Source: Aricia agestis (taxonomy: Eukaryota > Arthropoda > Insecta > Lepidoptera > Lycaenidae). From it: 64,000 nucleotides of DNA. Where the stretch lies: contig NC_056418.1 of the NCBI RefSeq assembly GCF_905147365.1, positions 1,952,001 through 2,016,000 of the forward strand. Reading direction: 5' to 3'. The position numbers and the translations under genes were made by a program. The notes beneath the pieces were generated by a model. That model did no database searches, was not told where the DNA came from, and worked only from the letters and a program-made list of their open reading frames with translations. Positions 13,663 to 26,764 of the stretch are shown piece after piece. Within the stretch, counting starts at the first letter, position 1, and each line of letters begins with the position of its first letter.

Positions 13663-14073
13663 GTGGCCCATGATAGAAACGATTTTATTTATTTATTAAA
13701 AACTTTATGCACATACAAGTACAAACGTAGACTTAATGCCTTATGGCTTATGGCATTATCTACCAGTCAACCTTTAGGCGATAAGTACAGGAACAAAATT
13801 TTATACCTGTGCCAGTCAAGTTACAAGAATAAGAAAAAAAAAATCGGCCAAGTGCGAGCCAAAAAAATCAAGTTTGTTGTATCGGAGCCCACTTTAAATA
13901 TTAATTTTATTGCCTTTTTAGTATTTGTTGTTATAGCGGCAACAGAAATACATAATCTGTGAAAACTTCAGAAATCTAACTATAGCGGTTCTTGAGTTAC
14001 AGCCTGGAGACAGACGGACAGACATCGAAGTCTCAGTAATAGGGTCCCGTTTTTACCCTTTGGGTACGGAACT
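13663..14073 (-). mobile_element. repeat bounded by GGGTACGGAAC (copy B)
   Basis: Counterpart of 11113-11526 through the segmental duplication; the terminal CCCTA has changed to TATA. Confidence 0.6.
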
Positions 14074-14446
14074 ATAAAAAGTAAAAACTTGTTTGCAAAT
14101 AGCTTTAAAGTTTAGACTATAACAACATTACCTACATCATTTAGCAGGCTTCTGTCCCCAAGCGGCAGCCGGCTGCCGCATAACAATTAACAATCTATTG
14201 TGTCTGCGATACCCACGATGGAGGTGCTACAATCGTATCTAAAGAATTGTATATCCTGCAGATACTCATATTACGACGATATTAACCAGTATGCATGACA
14301 CAGATGACATCAATATTGTGAGAAAAAAACGTGATTCTCCAATATCAGAGTCGCGAAAATGACGCGCACTCTTTGTTGTTGTTTATTTGTTGTGTTGTTA
14401 ACATACAACAATACAGCCTCATCCTAGGATATGATATAAGATACCA

Positions 14447-14652
14447 ATCCATACTAATATATAATATATATATGCGAAGTGTGTCTGTCTGTCTCTTACG
14501 TCTTCACGCCCAAAACGCAAACCGATTTTACTGGGTGTAGAGATACTTTGAGTCCGGGAAAGGACATTTAAGATACTTTTTATCCCGGAAAAATGTACAG
14601 TTTCGGCGCGATAAACGAATTTTGGAGCAACCGAGTTGCAGGCGTCATCTAG
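14447..14652 (+). mobile_element. GTCT-microsatellite Helitron fragment
   Basis: Plus orientation: CCATACTAATATATAATAT, a GTCT run, TTTATCCCGGAAAAATGTAC, and the end GGCGTCATCTAG at 14652. Confidence 0.75.
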
Positions 14653-15029
14653 TTATATAATAATATTATGATAAGCATTGACTATATCTAGATTCTCACA
14701 CAAATGTTTTGTTTTACTTAAGACTATTTTCGTTTCATTCAATTCTCATTTTACACTTTATTATTGTTATGTAAATATAAGTAAACCCTAGTAACCTTAG
14801 ATTACTATGGACTATTATTCTGTAAATACAGAAAAATGTTGACCTCAGTAAGCTTTGGTCACTATAATAAGATACCTAAGAAGTCCTAAAATCACATCTT
14901 AGAAAACTTAACGCTCAGCCATAAAGCTGCGGAGCACAAAGACACTATTAGAAAATATGATCATAAATCAAAAATCACAAACCAATTTTATAATCTGAAG
15001 TTCTAGGATACTACTACAAGGCAACTCAC

Positions 15030-15112
15030 CACTGCTGCGCACGCGCATAATATGAGGTGTGACAGCGCGCGCCGCGGGGGTGGCAGTGCCTACGCGTTTG
15101 CACTCACATGAT
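15030..15112 (-). other. GC-rich exon-like patch with GTGAGT donor
   Basis: On the minus strand a GC-rich open stretch (TATPAARAVTPHIMRVRSSG) ends at a consensus donor G|GTGAGTT. There is no convincing acceptor or start upstream. It could be part of a first exon; nothing is recognised. Confidence 0.2.
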
Positions 15113-16472
15113 GCCAAAATTGTTGCACATTTTTTTTTGTATAATAAAAAAATCACTTTTTTTACTATAAAAAAAATAAAGAAATAGAGGGATTTGGTCA
15201 TATTAGCGACATTTTTGAAAATATAAGTGTTAACTCTACATAGAGCCAAATTACGAATTTTTAAAAAAAGAATAATAAAAGAAGACGCTTAGCCGGCTTA
15301 GCACAGGATGATGGGATGTTATACTGTGCTTACACAGCCGAAACGTCGGGATTAATAAAAGTGCTCCGAGACAAAAATCCGTAAGTGTTTAAACCTTGTA
15401 ATATCATGAGTGATACTCGCGTAAACTTAAGAAATCATTATGATGGGATGTCTTAATATTTCTGCAATTAGCTTTTTAATCTTGCTATCAATAACTTTTA
15501 AGTTCTGTTAGTTACTTTACTAAATAATAAATATTATGTAGAGTATCGAGTGAAAACTGAAAACACATAAAAATAAATTCTCCTGGGATGGAATCCCAAA
15601 CCCTGGGATTGGTTTTGCAAACTGCAACTGAAGACACTAACGATCATTACATCCTCCCATTCATTACTTCCATCGTTCTAAGAAACGAAATGAATATTTA
15701 TACCGTTTATGTGATTGGTAATGTTCTATTCATTAATGTGTTTAGCTGCCGGCAGGTACAACCCAGGTAGACCCCGTACCTAAACAAACAACAAGTTGAG
15801 ATTTTAGAAGTGTTAATCGAAAAGAAGATACTTTTGTATGTCTGGGAGTTTAAGAGATACTTAACAAACATTTGTCAATGCAGAAGGATCTTTGGTGGGG
15901 GAAGTTTGGATCCCATATTTAGCTATTTTTTAACGTTTAGTAATCTGACTTTGATGATAGCTAACGTTTAGGTCTCCGAATGTCTCGAGACTCTAGGTTT
16001 TTATGGCATCATTGTAATTTTCAAACAATCATGATATTATTATGGGAGCGTAAATTGTAGGTTTACGGTTTTTAAGTATTTGAATTCTAATACAAATCAA
16101 AAGATTAATTTTTTAGGAATTAAAAAATAATGTTTTACGTACTTACCTAAACATTACATAATATAACCTGATAGCGGCAACATAGATAACACATCTGAAC
16201 GTCATTTTAATGATCCTCTCATATCCTCCGTGGAATGTTAATAAAACGACAGGACTTAAAGTTAACGACGCTAATAATGTATACTTAACAACAATTATCT
16301 TTACATGTTTAAAACAGGTTGTTTCAAGTAAAGAATTAGAATTAACCATTTCTCGCAGCATGAGAATATGTCCAGGAGAATTTATCCTTACACTTATAAA
16401 ACATATTTTTATGGTCTTTGTGAAAGTTATGTTTTATTGACATGTTATACTAGTTGTACATTTGTTCCTGGT

Positions 16473-16620
16473 CTACTTTATGGTTCCGTACCCAAAGGGT
16501 ACAGACGGGACCCTATTACTAAAACTTCATCGTCTGTCCGTCTGGCTGTATCTCAAGAACCGCTATAGTTAGACTTCTAAAATTTTCATAGATTGTGTAT
16601 TTCTGTAGCTGCTATAACAA
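16473..16620 (+). mobile_element. GGTTCCGTACCC-family fragment
   Basis: GGTTCCGTACCCAAAGGGTA, GACGGGACCCTATTACTAAA, then TATCTCAAGAACCGCTATAG. Opposite orientation to the 11.1 kb copy. Confidence 0.6.
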
Positions 16621-17166
16621 CTACTACTTACTATAATTATTATTTTTTAACAAAAAATTGAACCCGACTTCCAAGGAAAAAACAATATTCTTAAAATGAC
16701 CTAAAAAGTATGAAATAATTCTTATTATTCATTAGTGCCTTTTTCATTATTCGACTAAATCTCAATGAATTCTGTACTCAATTTTTATTCTTTTGAAGTC
16801 GGTACCAGCCCAGAACTGAGATACTTGACATAGAACTTAGCCAGTAACATAGAGAATACTTTTTAACCGACTTCCAATAAAGGGGTATGTTCTATATCCG
16901 GTTGTATATATTTCCCAAAGTCATGGTGCGAGTTGATTTAGAATTTAGATAGTGGAGTCAAATACCACTATCCAAAGCATCATGTGAGCCCAGACTGATA
17001 TGAACTTGACCACCGACAACTGAGAAGTGTCAGGTCTATCAAGATCTCGTAAATCTCCACAGGCACACTCCATAATCTAGAATCTGGATGTCCTAGAGAT
17101 AGGAGTGACAAACCTTTGGCTTGTGTTATTGGGAGTTACATACATTGTATCACATTCTATTAATTA

Positions 17167-17578
17167 ATAAATGAAATAAAAAAAATTAAGAAGCCTTTTA
17201 TTTCACGTTTGTTTTAAAGTTTTACATGATTTAAAGTTCCAGAATACATAATATTGAAATTGTTATACATTGATTAATAATATATTTATCAGAATAATTA
17301 CAATTGACATTCATGCAAAATTAATTGGTAAGTATAAAAATTAATTAATTAAAATATATTAACATAAGGATTTTGCTACAAGTACAATATTTTTTATTAT
17401 ATTGATTGTCAATTATTTTACAAGTTTTTCTACGTGAACCCCTCTTATTTGAGGGTGAAGGCCTCCTCGAGAGATGTCCAATAGTCTCTTTCTGTAGCTT
17501 TTGTCATCCATGAACTACCAGCGGTTTCTATGATCTCATCTGCCCACCTTGCTCTAGGTCTACCTCTTTTTCTGATGC
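17167..17578 (-). mobile_element. short 5'-truncated RTE LINE copy with 16-bp target duplication
   Basis: The minus strand encodes the end of an RTE ORF (RKRGRPRARWADEI... to LEEAFTLK) followed by an A-rich tail, like the 53.4-55.7 kb copy. It is bounded by the direct repeat CACATTCTATTAATTA at 17151-17166 and 17579-17594, the signature of target-primed insertion. Only about 410 bases were inserted. Confidence 0.88.
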
Positions 17579-17782
17579 CACATTCTATTAATTAGAAGCT
17601 ATTAAGAGAATGCTGAAGATGTTTAAAGAGACTGCTGATAACATGTTCTAATTAGCTGCACTCCTCCTAGTGCTTAAAAGAGACAATGATTTTTTAGGTT
17701 CCGTTTAAAGTAAAAAGCGCGATAAAATGTTACTTTAATCGGTTGTTGCCGTCCCTTTGTCTGTCCAAGATCTTTTCCTTAT

Positions 17783-18109
17783 GTACCATCGAGGAAATTG
17801 ATTCCTAGGCAGTTGACAGACCAACGTCATTTGCTCGGTCATGTCAATTCAGTGTTAATTGTGAGCTATCGGCTAGGTTTGACGTAATGCGACCAAACTA
17901 AGTAGGTCCCCCATCTGCATAGGAATCAACTTCTCTGATAGCACCATCGAAGAAATTAATTTATAGGCAGTTGACGGCCCTACGTCATTTGGCAGGCTTA
18001 TGTCAACTTAATGTAAATCGTCATCTGTCGGCTGGGTTTGAAAAACGCGACCAAAAAAGGTAGGCCCGCCACCTGCCCATGAATCAACTTCTCTGATAGT
18101 ACAATTTAC
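17783..18109. repeat. two head-to-tail copies of a ~165-bp MITE-like repeat
   Basis: Both units run from ACCATCGA(G/A)GAAATT to ATCAACTTCTCTGATAG, with ends that are imperfect inverted repeats. A third copy, reversed, is at 18866-19043, and a half copy is at 18786-18850. Confidence 0.7.
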
Positions 18110-18785
18110 AAACTTTTTTTAAAGAAACAAAACAACGGTAAGCCATGTTTACTGTTACTGTTTCTTTGACAATAACAAAATTATTTTCTATAATAAAACC
18201 GCAGGTTTATAAAGCCAGTGAGTATCCCTGGTGGTGAGATCATTACACGTGGGCGGCCCGCGCCTGATCGCGATCCATCATAATACGTCTTATTGAGGAT
18301 ACACCAAGGGCGAGAGAAATTGAAAATAGGTATTTGAAAATGCATTGCTGTCTCACTAATCTCAAGCCTCTCACCGCAGAGCGCGATAAAGACGACACGA
18401 CAAAAGTTTAAAAACTTAACCGATTTAAGTAGTTTTTTCATTAAGAATTAAAGCAAGGCTTGAGCTGTGTTCCTAAGTTTTATTTTTTTTTGTATATTTT
18501 AGCCAGTTTTGTTTTCTGGGTGTTTGAACACAGAGGAAAATCTGGCCTTTTTTTGGGTTTTTGGACGTTTTTATCTTTTTTAATAATAAAATTAGGAAAA
18601 AAAAGAAAACATAGGGACATGCTAATAGTGGCCATAGATATTCAGGAAAAAAATCATAACTCTACCGGCATTATCCAGGGAGGAAACAGGGGACAACGTT
18701 TGTATGGAAAAACGGCGGTGTGGACTCCTCTTAAGTAAAATAAACTCTGAGTGAGTGACTTTTCCTATTGACTTGACATAACCAG

Positions 18786-19043
18786 CCCAATTAACGTAGG
18801 TCCACCACCTGCATAAATATCAATTTTTCTGACGCTTTAGATAAAGTAGAAGTTTGTAAATTGTACCATCAGAGAAGTTGATTCCTAGGCAGATGGGGGA
18901 CCTTCATACTTTGGTCGTGTTTCGTCAAACCCAGCCGACAGATATCACAATTAACATTAAATTGACAATTGACATGATCCGACCAAAATATGACGTTGAT
19001 CTGTCAACTGCCTAGGAATCAATTTCCTTGATGGTGCTTTGTC
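18786..19043. repeat. third (reversed) and partial copies of the 17.8 kb repeat
   Basis: TACCATCAGAGAAGTTGATT...CTAGGCAGATGG and ...CTGCCTAGGAATCAATTTCC match the 17783-18109 units in inverse order. The flanking 18786-18850 segment is another end fragment. No gene. Confidence 0.65.
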
Positions 19044-19512
19044 TAAATACTGTTCATCGGCTGAAGAGCCCGTCATAATTATTATTATGGAAACCTATAA
19101 CATTGGTAGGGTAAAAATCGTGAGTTTTAAAAAAGAATAATATGGGGCTCTACATGCATTTCTTACACGATAATATGGCGCTGTACATGCATGTTCGCTG
19201 CACGACAGAAGCTCGTGGCAATGTATATCAAGAAGTAAATAAACACACGTAACAAGTGCAGGAGAATGTTCTATTCGATACTTTATAGTTGAGCAAATAC
19301 AAATAAGATTACTTATAGCTAACAATGATTAAGCGAATTATTAAGGAGTTATGTGAATTCTAAATAGGATTTGTCATTAACTCATTATAGAACACACCAA
19401 TACTGTGATGAGGAAATCAACAAGAAAATAAAGATGATTTAAGCAATTAACTTAAACGTATTGTTTATTAGGTTATTCCAGCGGATTTGTCTGCATACTA
19501 ACATTCCTAGAA

Positions 19513-19585
19513 AAAAAAAAAAAACAAAATAAAAGAATATGGACGAACAGTCCATAGACGGCCCCAATTTTATAAATAAAAAAAA
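19513..19585 (+). mobile_element. tiny retroposed insert (73 bp) with 13-bp target duplication
   Basis: A ~40-bp core (ATGGACGAACAGTCCATAGA CGGCCCCAATTTTATAA) with A-rich flanks lies between AACATTCCTAGAA at 19500-19512 and 19586-19598. The core contains the hairpin TATGGACgaacaGTCCATA. A second copy is in the EcKL intron. Confidence 0.8.
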
Positions 19586-19730
19586 AACATTCCTAGAATA
19601 TAAATCAACATAGGACTTTTATACAAACTTCTAACAACCCTAATACCTGAGAGATGAAGTTCCTATCTATTCTTAGCAGACGTCTATATCCTGGAACTCT
19701 ACTTGCAAAATTTCATGTAACTGTACATTC

Positions 19731-19832
19731 GGGGAACCGTACATTTTTCCGGAATAAACAGTATCATGTCCTTTCCGGGGACTCAAAGTACCTCTATACC
19801 AAATTTCAGCGAAATCGATTCAGCTAATCGAT
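19731..19832 (-). mobile_element. small Helitron-family fragment
   Basis: Only the middle of the GTCT-Helitron family remains (GGGGAACCGTACATTTTTCC to TCAGCGAAATCGATTCAGC). Both ends are lost. Confidence 0.6.
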
Positions 19833-20285
19833 TAATAGGATTACTAAAAGAAACAGCTATAAGCTGTAGGACCGCCTATTTGTACAGTTTCTTTTCCTGT
19901 GTCTATCATAGTTTCGTATAAAGTTGTATACATATAAATAATTATCTTTTTATCACTTTCCCTTAGCATCACAAAAGCGCGTCAATAGACGAAATTAGTG
20001 ATTCAAAGTCAAGTTACGGCTGACCTTGGGCTTGGCATTATTTGGCGATGTTTGGCAAAGCCGAGGTGGGAGTCTTCCGGTGATATATTGATTCGCGATG
20101 TAACACATCAGCTTGGTGACATAACCAGACCTTCACGACTGCATTGGTTTAAGCAAATCGCATGTTTGCTTTCAAATCTTGCATTGGCAATGTTTGCAAC
20201 TGTAGAGTATCAAGACCAGTAAAACATCTGTTTCGAAAAGAACCGGAATCACAAAACTATATGTGACCTAGCTATCTATCTTTTA

Positions 20286-20809
20286 TCTATACATATTATA
20301 AAACAAAGTCGCTTTTTTTCCCTCATGTCCCTTTGTTCCCTTTAATCTTTAAAACTACGCAACGGATTTTGATGATTCTTTCAGTGTTAGATCTAAGCCC
20401 ATTTATCGAGGAAGGTTATAGGCTATATTTTATCACGTTAAGACTAATAGGATCGAAGAAATAGAGGAAAATGGGGAAAACATGAGGAAAATTAATTGAA
20501 AGGTCTAACTTGAACGCGCTAATCCCAGGAACTACTGGTCCAATTTGAAAAATTATTCAGTGTTAGATAGCCCATTTATTGAGGAAGGCTATATTTTATC
20601 ACGCTAAGACTAATAGGAGAATGTGGAAAAAACGGGGGAAATTATTTGAAAGGGCTTATCTCGCGAACTACTGGAGCAATTTTTATGTTATTTGGCAGTT
20701 TGGCACAGATAAGAAGTAGACCACGTGAAGTGTCATAGGCTATCGATTTTAATAATTTTTTCAGTGGCCATATATTTTATACCCGTGCGACGCCGGGGCG
20801 GGTCGCTAG
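20286..20809 (+). mobile_element. non-autonomous Helitron with clear terminal hairpin
   Basis: It starts A|TCTATACATATTATAAAAC and ends with the hairpin GCGACgccggggcggGTCGC directly before CTAG|T (20806-20809). The interior shares the units AACGCGCTAATC...GGAACTACTGG with the 9.4 kb Helitron. Non-coding. Confidence 0.8.
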
Positions 20810-21970
20810 TACATTATAAACTTTATATCAACATTTGAAACATTCTAATTGGATTTCTATTTTTCTATTCAGCATTCTCTCTCTCTTTTCTCTTTTGCGT
20901 GATGATAATCTCTTCTTGGACCAACAATGCCAAAATGCATAATTTATAATATAATCATCATAGCATCACCTGCTATTTCGTGCAGTACACATTTCTCGCT
21001 AGTTAGAAGGCGGGAGCTTTAACTTTGATATCTTTGTCATATTTTAATATTCAGTTTTGGTATTTTTGGTTCGGACCATAGCTTCTAAGAGGTTTAATAA
21101 ACTATGTACCTAACGACTATAATTTTAGCTGTAATTACAGGAGCTCGCCGCGTCAAGTTACAATAACAGGCAGCTACCAAGTACCTCCTGTTTATAAATA
21201 CTCTGCTGCCATCTGATACTGTTTTAAATATTTCTACCATAACCGTACATACGACCTTCAGCTTTGCCAGATCATTATCAACATTTTGATTTGCAATAGC
21301 TTTTGAATTGATCATTCATGATCTACCAATAAGCAAACTTTTATACAAATTTAAATCTAACGGTAACGGCGGACCGTTATTGGTAGATCGCGATCAAAAG
21401 GTGATATTGGTGTATTTAAATTTTGATACAATTTTGCAGGGCCTATACTGATTGAAATGGTATACTTATTGGATTTCACTGTACTCTCATAAAAACCTAG
21501 CTCAGTTATGGCAATAACCAGAAGCTAAATGATTGTTAAGCGAATGCTTAGCTTCCAAAAACTGTAGTTTCAATTCCCATAACTCTCTTTGCGCTCAAAA
21601 ATTCACTTTCAGAGATTAAAATATTAAATTACTAACAATAACAAGGACTCGTAATTTATCCGTCCATAATTTACGAGTGTATCTCTGGCATTATCAGTTG
21701 CCGAACGGTAAATAAATTTATGGGCGTCCGATCGGACTGGAAAGTTGCCTTTGTTCAAATTGTAACGTAAAAAGTGTTACATTTTTTTTATAAACCGCAT
21801 GTGCAAATACATAAAACGTAAAAGTATGTTAAGAATAATTTACATCAACAAGTTTACAAGATATGATCACAGCTAATATTATAATTAAACGAAATCTTAT
21901 TATGTCGGATGTCTCGCAAAATTCGAAAACAACTTGTCCGATTTCACTTATTTTGATCTTACAATCAATT

Positions 21971-22199
21971 AGGGTCTGTTTCACTACTTTTTGATCAGTG
22001 TGGGATAGACTATCCACCACTTAACTTGACAGATAGAGGGCCTGTTTCCTCACTTCCTGATAAGTGCAGGATAGGCTATCCACCACTTAACTCGACATAA
22101 TAATATAGAGTATGGAGAATCTGTTAAAAAAGTTGTGGCAGGCTATTATAGCCTATCCGCCATCCGTCACTTTATCAAGAAGAGGTAAAACAGGCCCTT
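21971..22199. mobile_element. fold-back MITE plus a leading half copy
   Basis: 22039-22199 is one element (GGGCCTGTTTCCTCACTTCC to AGAGGTAAAACAGGCCC). 21971-22038 repeats its left half (GGTCTGTTTCACTACTTTTT...CTATCCACCACTTAAC), so a second copy was truncated or one half duplicated. Confidence 0.7.
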
Positions 22200-22689
22200 A
22201 GTATCAAAAAAGGTTTAAGCGACATGAATTATCCTAGAAGCATCCTGCATCATACAACAGAACAATGTAAGTATATTATCGGGACTGCCTGCGGACAGGG
22301 AGTTCCTATTTCCACGCCAGTCCATGAAACGATTTTCTTAGTTGTTTTTATAAAACCAAAGCTAGTATTTTTATGAAAGATTTGAATTCTAGTCCAGAAA
22401 ATACAGGTATTTCAAAACTATAGGTAGTAGATTAATGCGAACATAATATTTTGAAATAAGAAACCTTTTTCAAGAGACTATATCGTTTACATTGGAAATA
22501 AATTGTACATTGATACTGTCCAAAATCACGTACACGCAGCGGACATTCCTACATCATGAGTCATGACGTCATATTGTTTTAAAGAAATAATATGTTCTTA
22601 TGAATCCGAATAACTGCCAACCAGCTTCTAGAGGAATTTCAAGATTTGATGAATACGATGAATGATAAATTTGAATAAAATCTTTTCAG

Positions 22690-22800
22690 AAAGTCCTGTG
22701 TTGCCTACCCCGGTGGTAGGGAACTAACCCGGCGAGAAGAACCGGCGCGTAAGAAACTCGCACGGGGCCACTTCTTATCAAAAAGTGGGAATAATTCATC
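22690..22800 (-). mobile_element. LINE 3'-end fragment
   Basis: On the minus strand: GTGCGAGTTTCTTACGCGCC, GGTTCTTCTCGCCGGGTTAG, CCACCGGGGTAGGCAACACA. The same segment occurs at 26555-26705 and in part at 59800-59890. Confidence 0.55.
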
Positions 22801-22809
22801 TTTTAAATG

Positions 22810-24340
22810 TATATGCCTTTGCATTTTTTACAAAAAGAGAATGATTACAACAGAATTTCAGAAAAAAATCTAAACTAGAAAAAAATTAAAAACCAACGTA
22901 CAACGGTACTCTACCTTTAACGTGCTTTAACTAGCTAAAGCTGCAAAAAAAATTATACTTCTCGTTTAGCCATTAAAAATAAATAATATCAAAAAAGGAT
23001 GTAGCCAAAAGAACCATAGACGACTAGAATAAAAAAATAGACTATGGACAAAGACTAAAAATGTCAGAAAATACTTTTTACTAAATTGAGTGTACAGTCT
23101 TTATTTGCCGTAACGGTGCCGACATTAACGTGTTTTAAAAGGTTACTCCAGACCGTGAGAATGCTAGAAGTTTACTCAATAGTTAAGATCTGTCAACCAT
23201 GTCTCCCTATACAGCGATTGTAGTAGTTGCTTTGCTGCTACTATTTTTGTACATATTATTCTTTTTTTTTCACAACACATGTTTTGTTTCTTTTAGAATA
23301 TTTTATTTTTTATTTCTAAGTTCTTTTTTTGTTATTCTTTTGTGTATTTTATAATGGTGTTTTTGTTACGATAAATTGAATAAATGATTCTTATTCTTAT
23401 TCTTGTAACGTCGTCTCCCTCTGATACATGCGAAAAGATAGGAAGGGTGCTATATCAATTAATTACAGGCATATTATCATATTACTGATACGAGTAGCTT
23501 CTCGAGTGCGACTTAATTCTTTGTATCATTGATACTGTTGCTTTGTTATTTCTATTACTTCAGCCCAGTTTCAGAGAAATTTTGACAGAAGTTTATCTAC
23601 GGGCTCTACGGCAGAGTATCTACGGCGTTGTTGACTGAAAAATATTTTGAAGTTAATCATTAACGCTGTTAAAACTCGGATCGGAAATCAGTGAGTGATT
23701 AACTTATTTTTGTTCCTGAGTCCTGACTGACTTTGGATATATTTTTTTTAATTTTCACCTCGATAGGAATGCAAAACAGGCAGGTAATATTCCAAAACAA
23801 AATTAAACTTGATATCGTGAACGACCTACTTGATAGAATATAAACGTGTTTTATTGTGAAGATAAACCAACATTGTCGACATACCAAACGAATTCTTTAC
23901 ATTTAAGTATTTTACTAAAACTTTAGATATTTTTTGCAGGACAAATATTATGTTTAACTTTTAGCATTTTCTTATTCTGTTATAGGATAAGTTTCAGATT
24001 CGTTTCGTATTATATCATATCTAAATGTTCTTGCAGAAACAAGTAGTTATTAGGGAATGGATGGACCTTCAGAAGCTATAGCTGATGAAAGAGAAGATCT
24101 GGAAAACACTTGAGATGCTTATCAGGATGTAGACTCATCTGGAGAGAAATATATCGAGGTAAGGTGATGTAACGAGAGCGACATGCAAATCGCATATTAG
24201 CATGTTGCGAAGGCTCGCGCTGTGTTTGTTTAGCTGTCTGTCGGCATGTAAAAGTAATTCATTTATGGATCACTAATATGATATAACAAAACAAAGTATG
24301 TCCCTCAGAGTTCACTGTGAAAGTACTGCGCTGAAAGAGC
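22810..24340. other. no gene recognised
   Basis: AT-rich. 23045-23410 looks like a LINE 3' tail (long T-rich stretch ending AATAAATGATTCTTATTCTT). Nothing else is supported. Confidence 0.4.
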
Positions 24341-24346
24341 AAATTC

Positions 24347-24483
24347 TATAGTCTGTCAAAAAAGTGAAGAAATTAAAAAGTGGCAACATCGTAGTGTCAT
24401 CCCTTTTTTCTGAGATTGATTTGAAAGGGATGACACTACGATGTTGCCACTTTTTAATTTCTTCACTTTTTTGACAGACTATA
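24347..24483. mobile_element. perfect fold-back MITE, 137 bp, TA-flanked
   Basis: 60-bp arms (24347-24406 / 24424-24483) are exact reverse complements around a 17-base spacer. The ends AGTCTGTCAAAAAAGTGAAG lie inside TA, consistent with Tc1/mariner-type mobilisation. Confidence 0.88.
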
Positions 24484-24489
24484 TTATTT

Positions 24490-26090
24490 TGTTATTTGTT
24501 TAAGCAAGCGCCGGAGCGTTATGATTATGAATTTCCCAATTTAAAAAAAGTTACTCTTTAAGTACTGCCGTTTGCCTTTCATAGATAAATACACACACCC
24601 TTAACTATCACCTTATTTTGTAACACCCTGTATAATGTATATTCCAATTCTCGTTAACAGTGAGTGTATTAGTGTATTTGTCAAAATTGTTTGTGTGAGC
24701 AACAGGCTCTATCATTTAGATAAATATCATTGCCATAAGCCATTTTCACTGAAGTCAATGATTAAAATTTGACGCATAGACATGAACAGTCAATAGTCAA
24801 ATCATCAATAGACACTAATGACTGCTAATGACCTACTAGAAACTGTCATTCAGTTTTCAGCTCTTTGTAAGAGACTCGAGCAGTGCGAAAGTTATGTTGA
24901 CAAGACAATGGTGATGGCTTTAAAAGTCGTTTCTAATAAGGTCGAAAAGGTGATACAAGTTATAGACAAAGCTCATAAAAAACGATAGAGCATAAAATAA
25001 CATAATCCGTAAGCAATTATAGTTATTGATTTCAAACGGTTAGATATCAAATTTCGTTCCACTGAGACTGAGACGTTAAAGACTGTAAGATAGATTGCGG
25101 ATTCGCTTATGCAATTGACATGAGCCGCTAAATGAAGTGGAACCAAGCTGACCAAACAGGTCCAGGCAACATCGGAGGTTGTGACGTATTTACCATGAGA
25201 ATTCAGTTAGTTTGGTGACTCAGGAATGCTAATTTCTTAGATTTAGTGACAATGTCATCAAGAGCTGTGATATAAATATTTTGTTATCTCTGTCACTCGT
25301 AGTATTAATGTAAGAGATACTAACCAAATTGAATTATAAGGTGTGGTACTAACTCTTTATGTTTGTGTTTGTTCTAGGTTAAGGAATTGTCAACAGACAC
25401 CGTATACGCGTCCGTAATTCACCGCAACCTTGTTTTTTTTATAAAATCAAAGACTCTGCCATATAAAAATATAAGGCAGAGTCTTCTCAACGTACTCTGA
25501 CATTGGCGATTCACTAAGGAGCCAAGTTTTAAAAAGAAGAAGAAGAAGATTAATGTAAGAGATGTTTAGATTAACCATAGACATAATATATACTGTCGTA
25601 AAGACCACCTGACAACTCGAAAATGCGTGACCATTTTTGATCTGTCAATGTGTGCGTGTGCTAGTGATGTATATTTTACTATCGATAGTATAGTATTTTG
25701 CTATCGATAGTTTAGTCCGTTCGAGTTATTTAACCTGAGTTTCTATAAGAAATAAATAATGTGCAACTTTGATAGATTTGTATTTCAAATTAGGTATCAT
25801 AAATTTTAATTGGCAAAAAAAGGTGACGATTGAAAAGTAGATACACATTTTCTTTTGGAATGATTTTTCAATCGTCGGATATGTTATGACATGAGGTTCT
25901 TATAGGGGTAAATAATTTACACTTAACACATTATAAAGTTACTTATTTATTGCTCAGGTAAAATCTATCTGGTAAATCAGTCCTTACATTGAAAGTAAAC
26001 GTTGAAAGTAAACAACACACATAGTATATTATATTTTATTCTTAAATTAAATACATATTATAAAATATCATAATATTTTATTACAATTAT
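24490..26090. other. no gene recognised
   Basis: AT-rich intergenic DNA. A 12-bp hairpin (AGACTCTGCCAT...) lies at 25451-25485, and an ATCGATAGTATAGTATTTTG palindromic stretch at 25680-25715. Confidence 0.4.
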
Positions 26091-26554
26091 TTTGAACCGA
26101 CTTCCAAACAGGAGGAGTCTAGACGTTCGCCTGTGGATATATTTTTATGTATGTTCAACGATTACTCCGCCGTTTATGAACCGATTTTAAAATTTTTTCT
26201 TTTGCTGTACATTGTATTGTTCCGAGTAGGTATCATGTTCACAAAAGTGGTGGTCTGGTGATGGAAACAATGAGAAATCGAAGTGACTCCTTGATATTCA
26301 AATGGGAACATATGGTCCCAGAAAACGTTCAAAATCTTTCGATTAATAAATTTAAAAAAGTAGTCAAAGAATGTTTTGTGCCAAAGCCAAAATGATTTCA
26401 TAATTGATGGCACATCTTGGGAGTAGAATGCTGAATGACTGCTTGCAAGGCTACTTCTACATGACTTACAATTATTATGTATCTATCTATGTTTACATTG
26501 TATAATTTTTAGTTACAGCATTGTAAATTTTGTTTTAAAAGATTATTTTTTTTT

Positions 26555-26705
26555 CTCACTTTTTTTGGTAAAAAGTGGGCGTGCGAGTTTCTTACGCCGG
26601 TTCTTCTCGTCGGCTTAGTTACCGAACCGGTGGTAGGCACCATGTATTCTGAAAATATATTTTATTTTAGATTTGTTCAGAAATAAAGCAATTTTTATTT
26701 TGATT
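26555..26705 (+). mobile_element. LINE 3'-end fragment
   Basis: GCGTGCGAGTTTCTTACGCC, GGTTCTTCTCGTCGGCTTAG, GAACCGGTGGTAGGCACCAT, then an A/T-rich tail with ATTTGTTCAGAAATAAAGCA. Likely a 5'-truncated non-LTR element. Confidence 0.55.
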
Positions 26706-26764
26706 TTTTAAAACACCAACTGTAAGTATAGAAAACGTTAAGGACAGCTAAAATGAGTAAAATT

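Larger units (their letters stand above)
11763..14302 (+). repeat. segmental tandem duplication, copy B
   Basis: Second copy of the block at 9390-11750. The junction reads TGAGTTTGACATGAGTTTG. The three internal units beginning AACGCGCTAATCTCAGGAAC (11784, about 11956 and about 12128) show unit gain after the duplication. The Helitron 3' CTAG is at 13064-13067, and its 5' TC end is absent. Confidence 0.9.

Noticed and set aside
18460..18738. 92-codon frame with a hydrophobic N-terminus, considered as a small membrane protein
   Set aside because: The frame depends on poly-T tracts, and the downstream text (AGGGAGGAAACAGGGGACAA...) looks like an interspersed repeat; no splice or family support.
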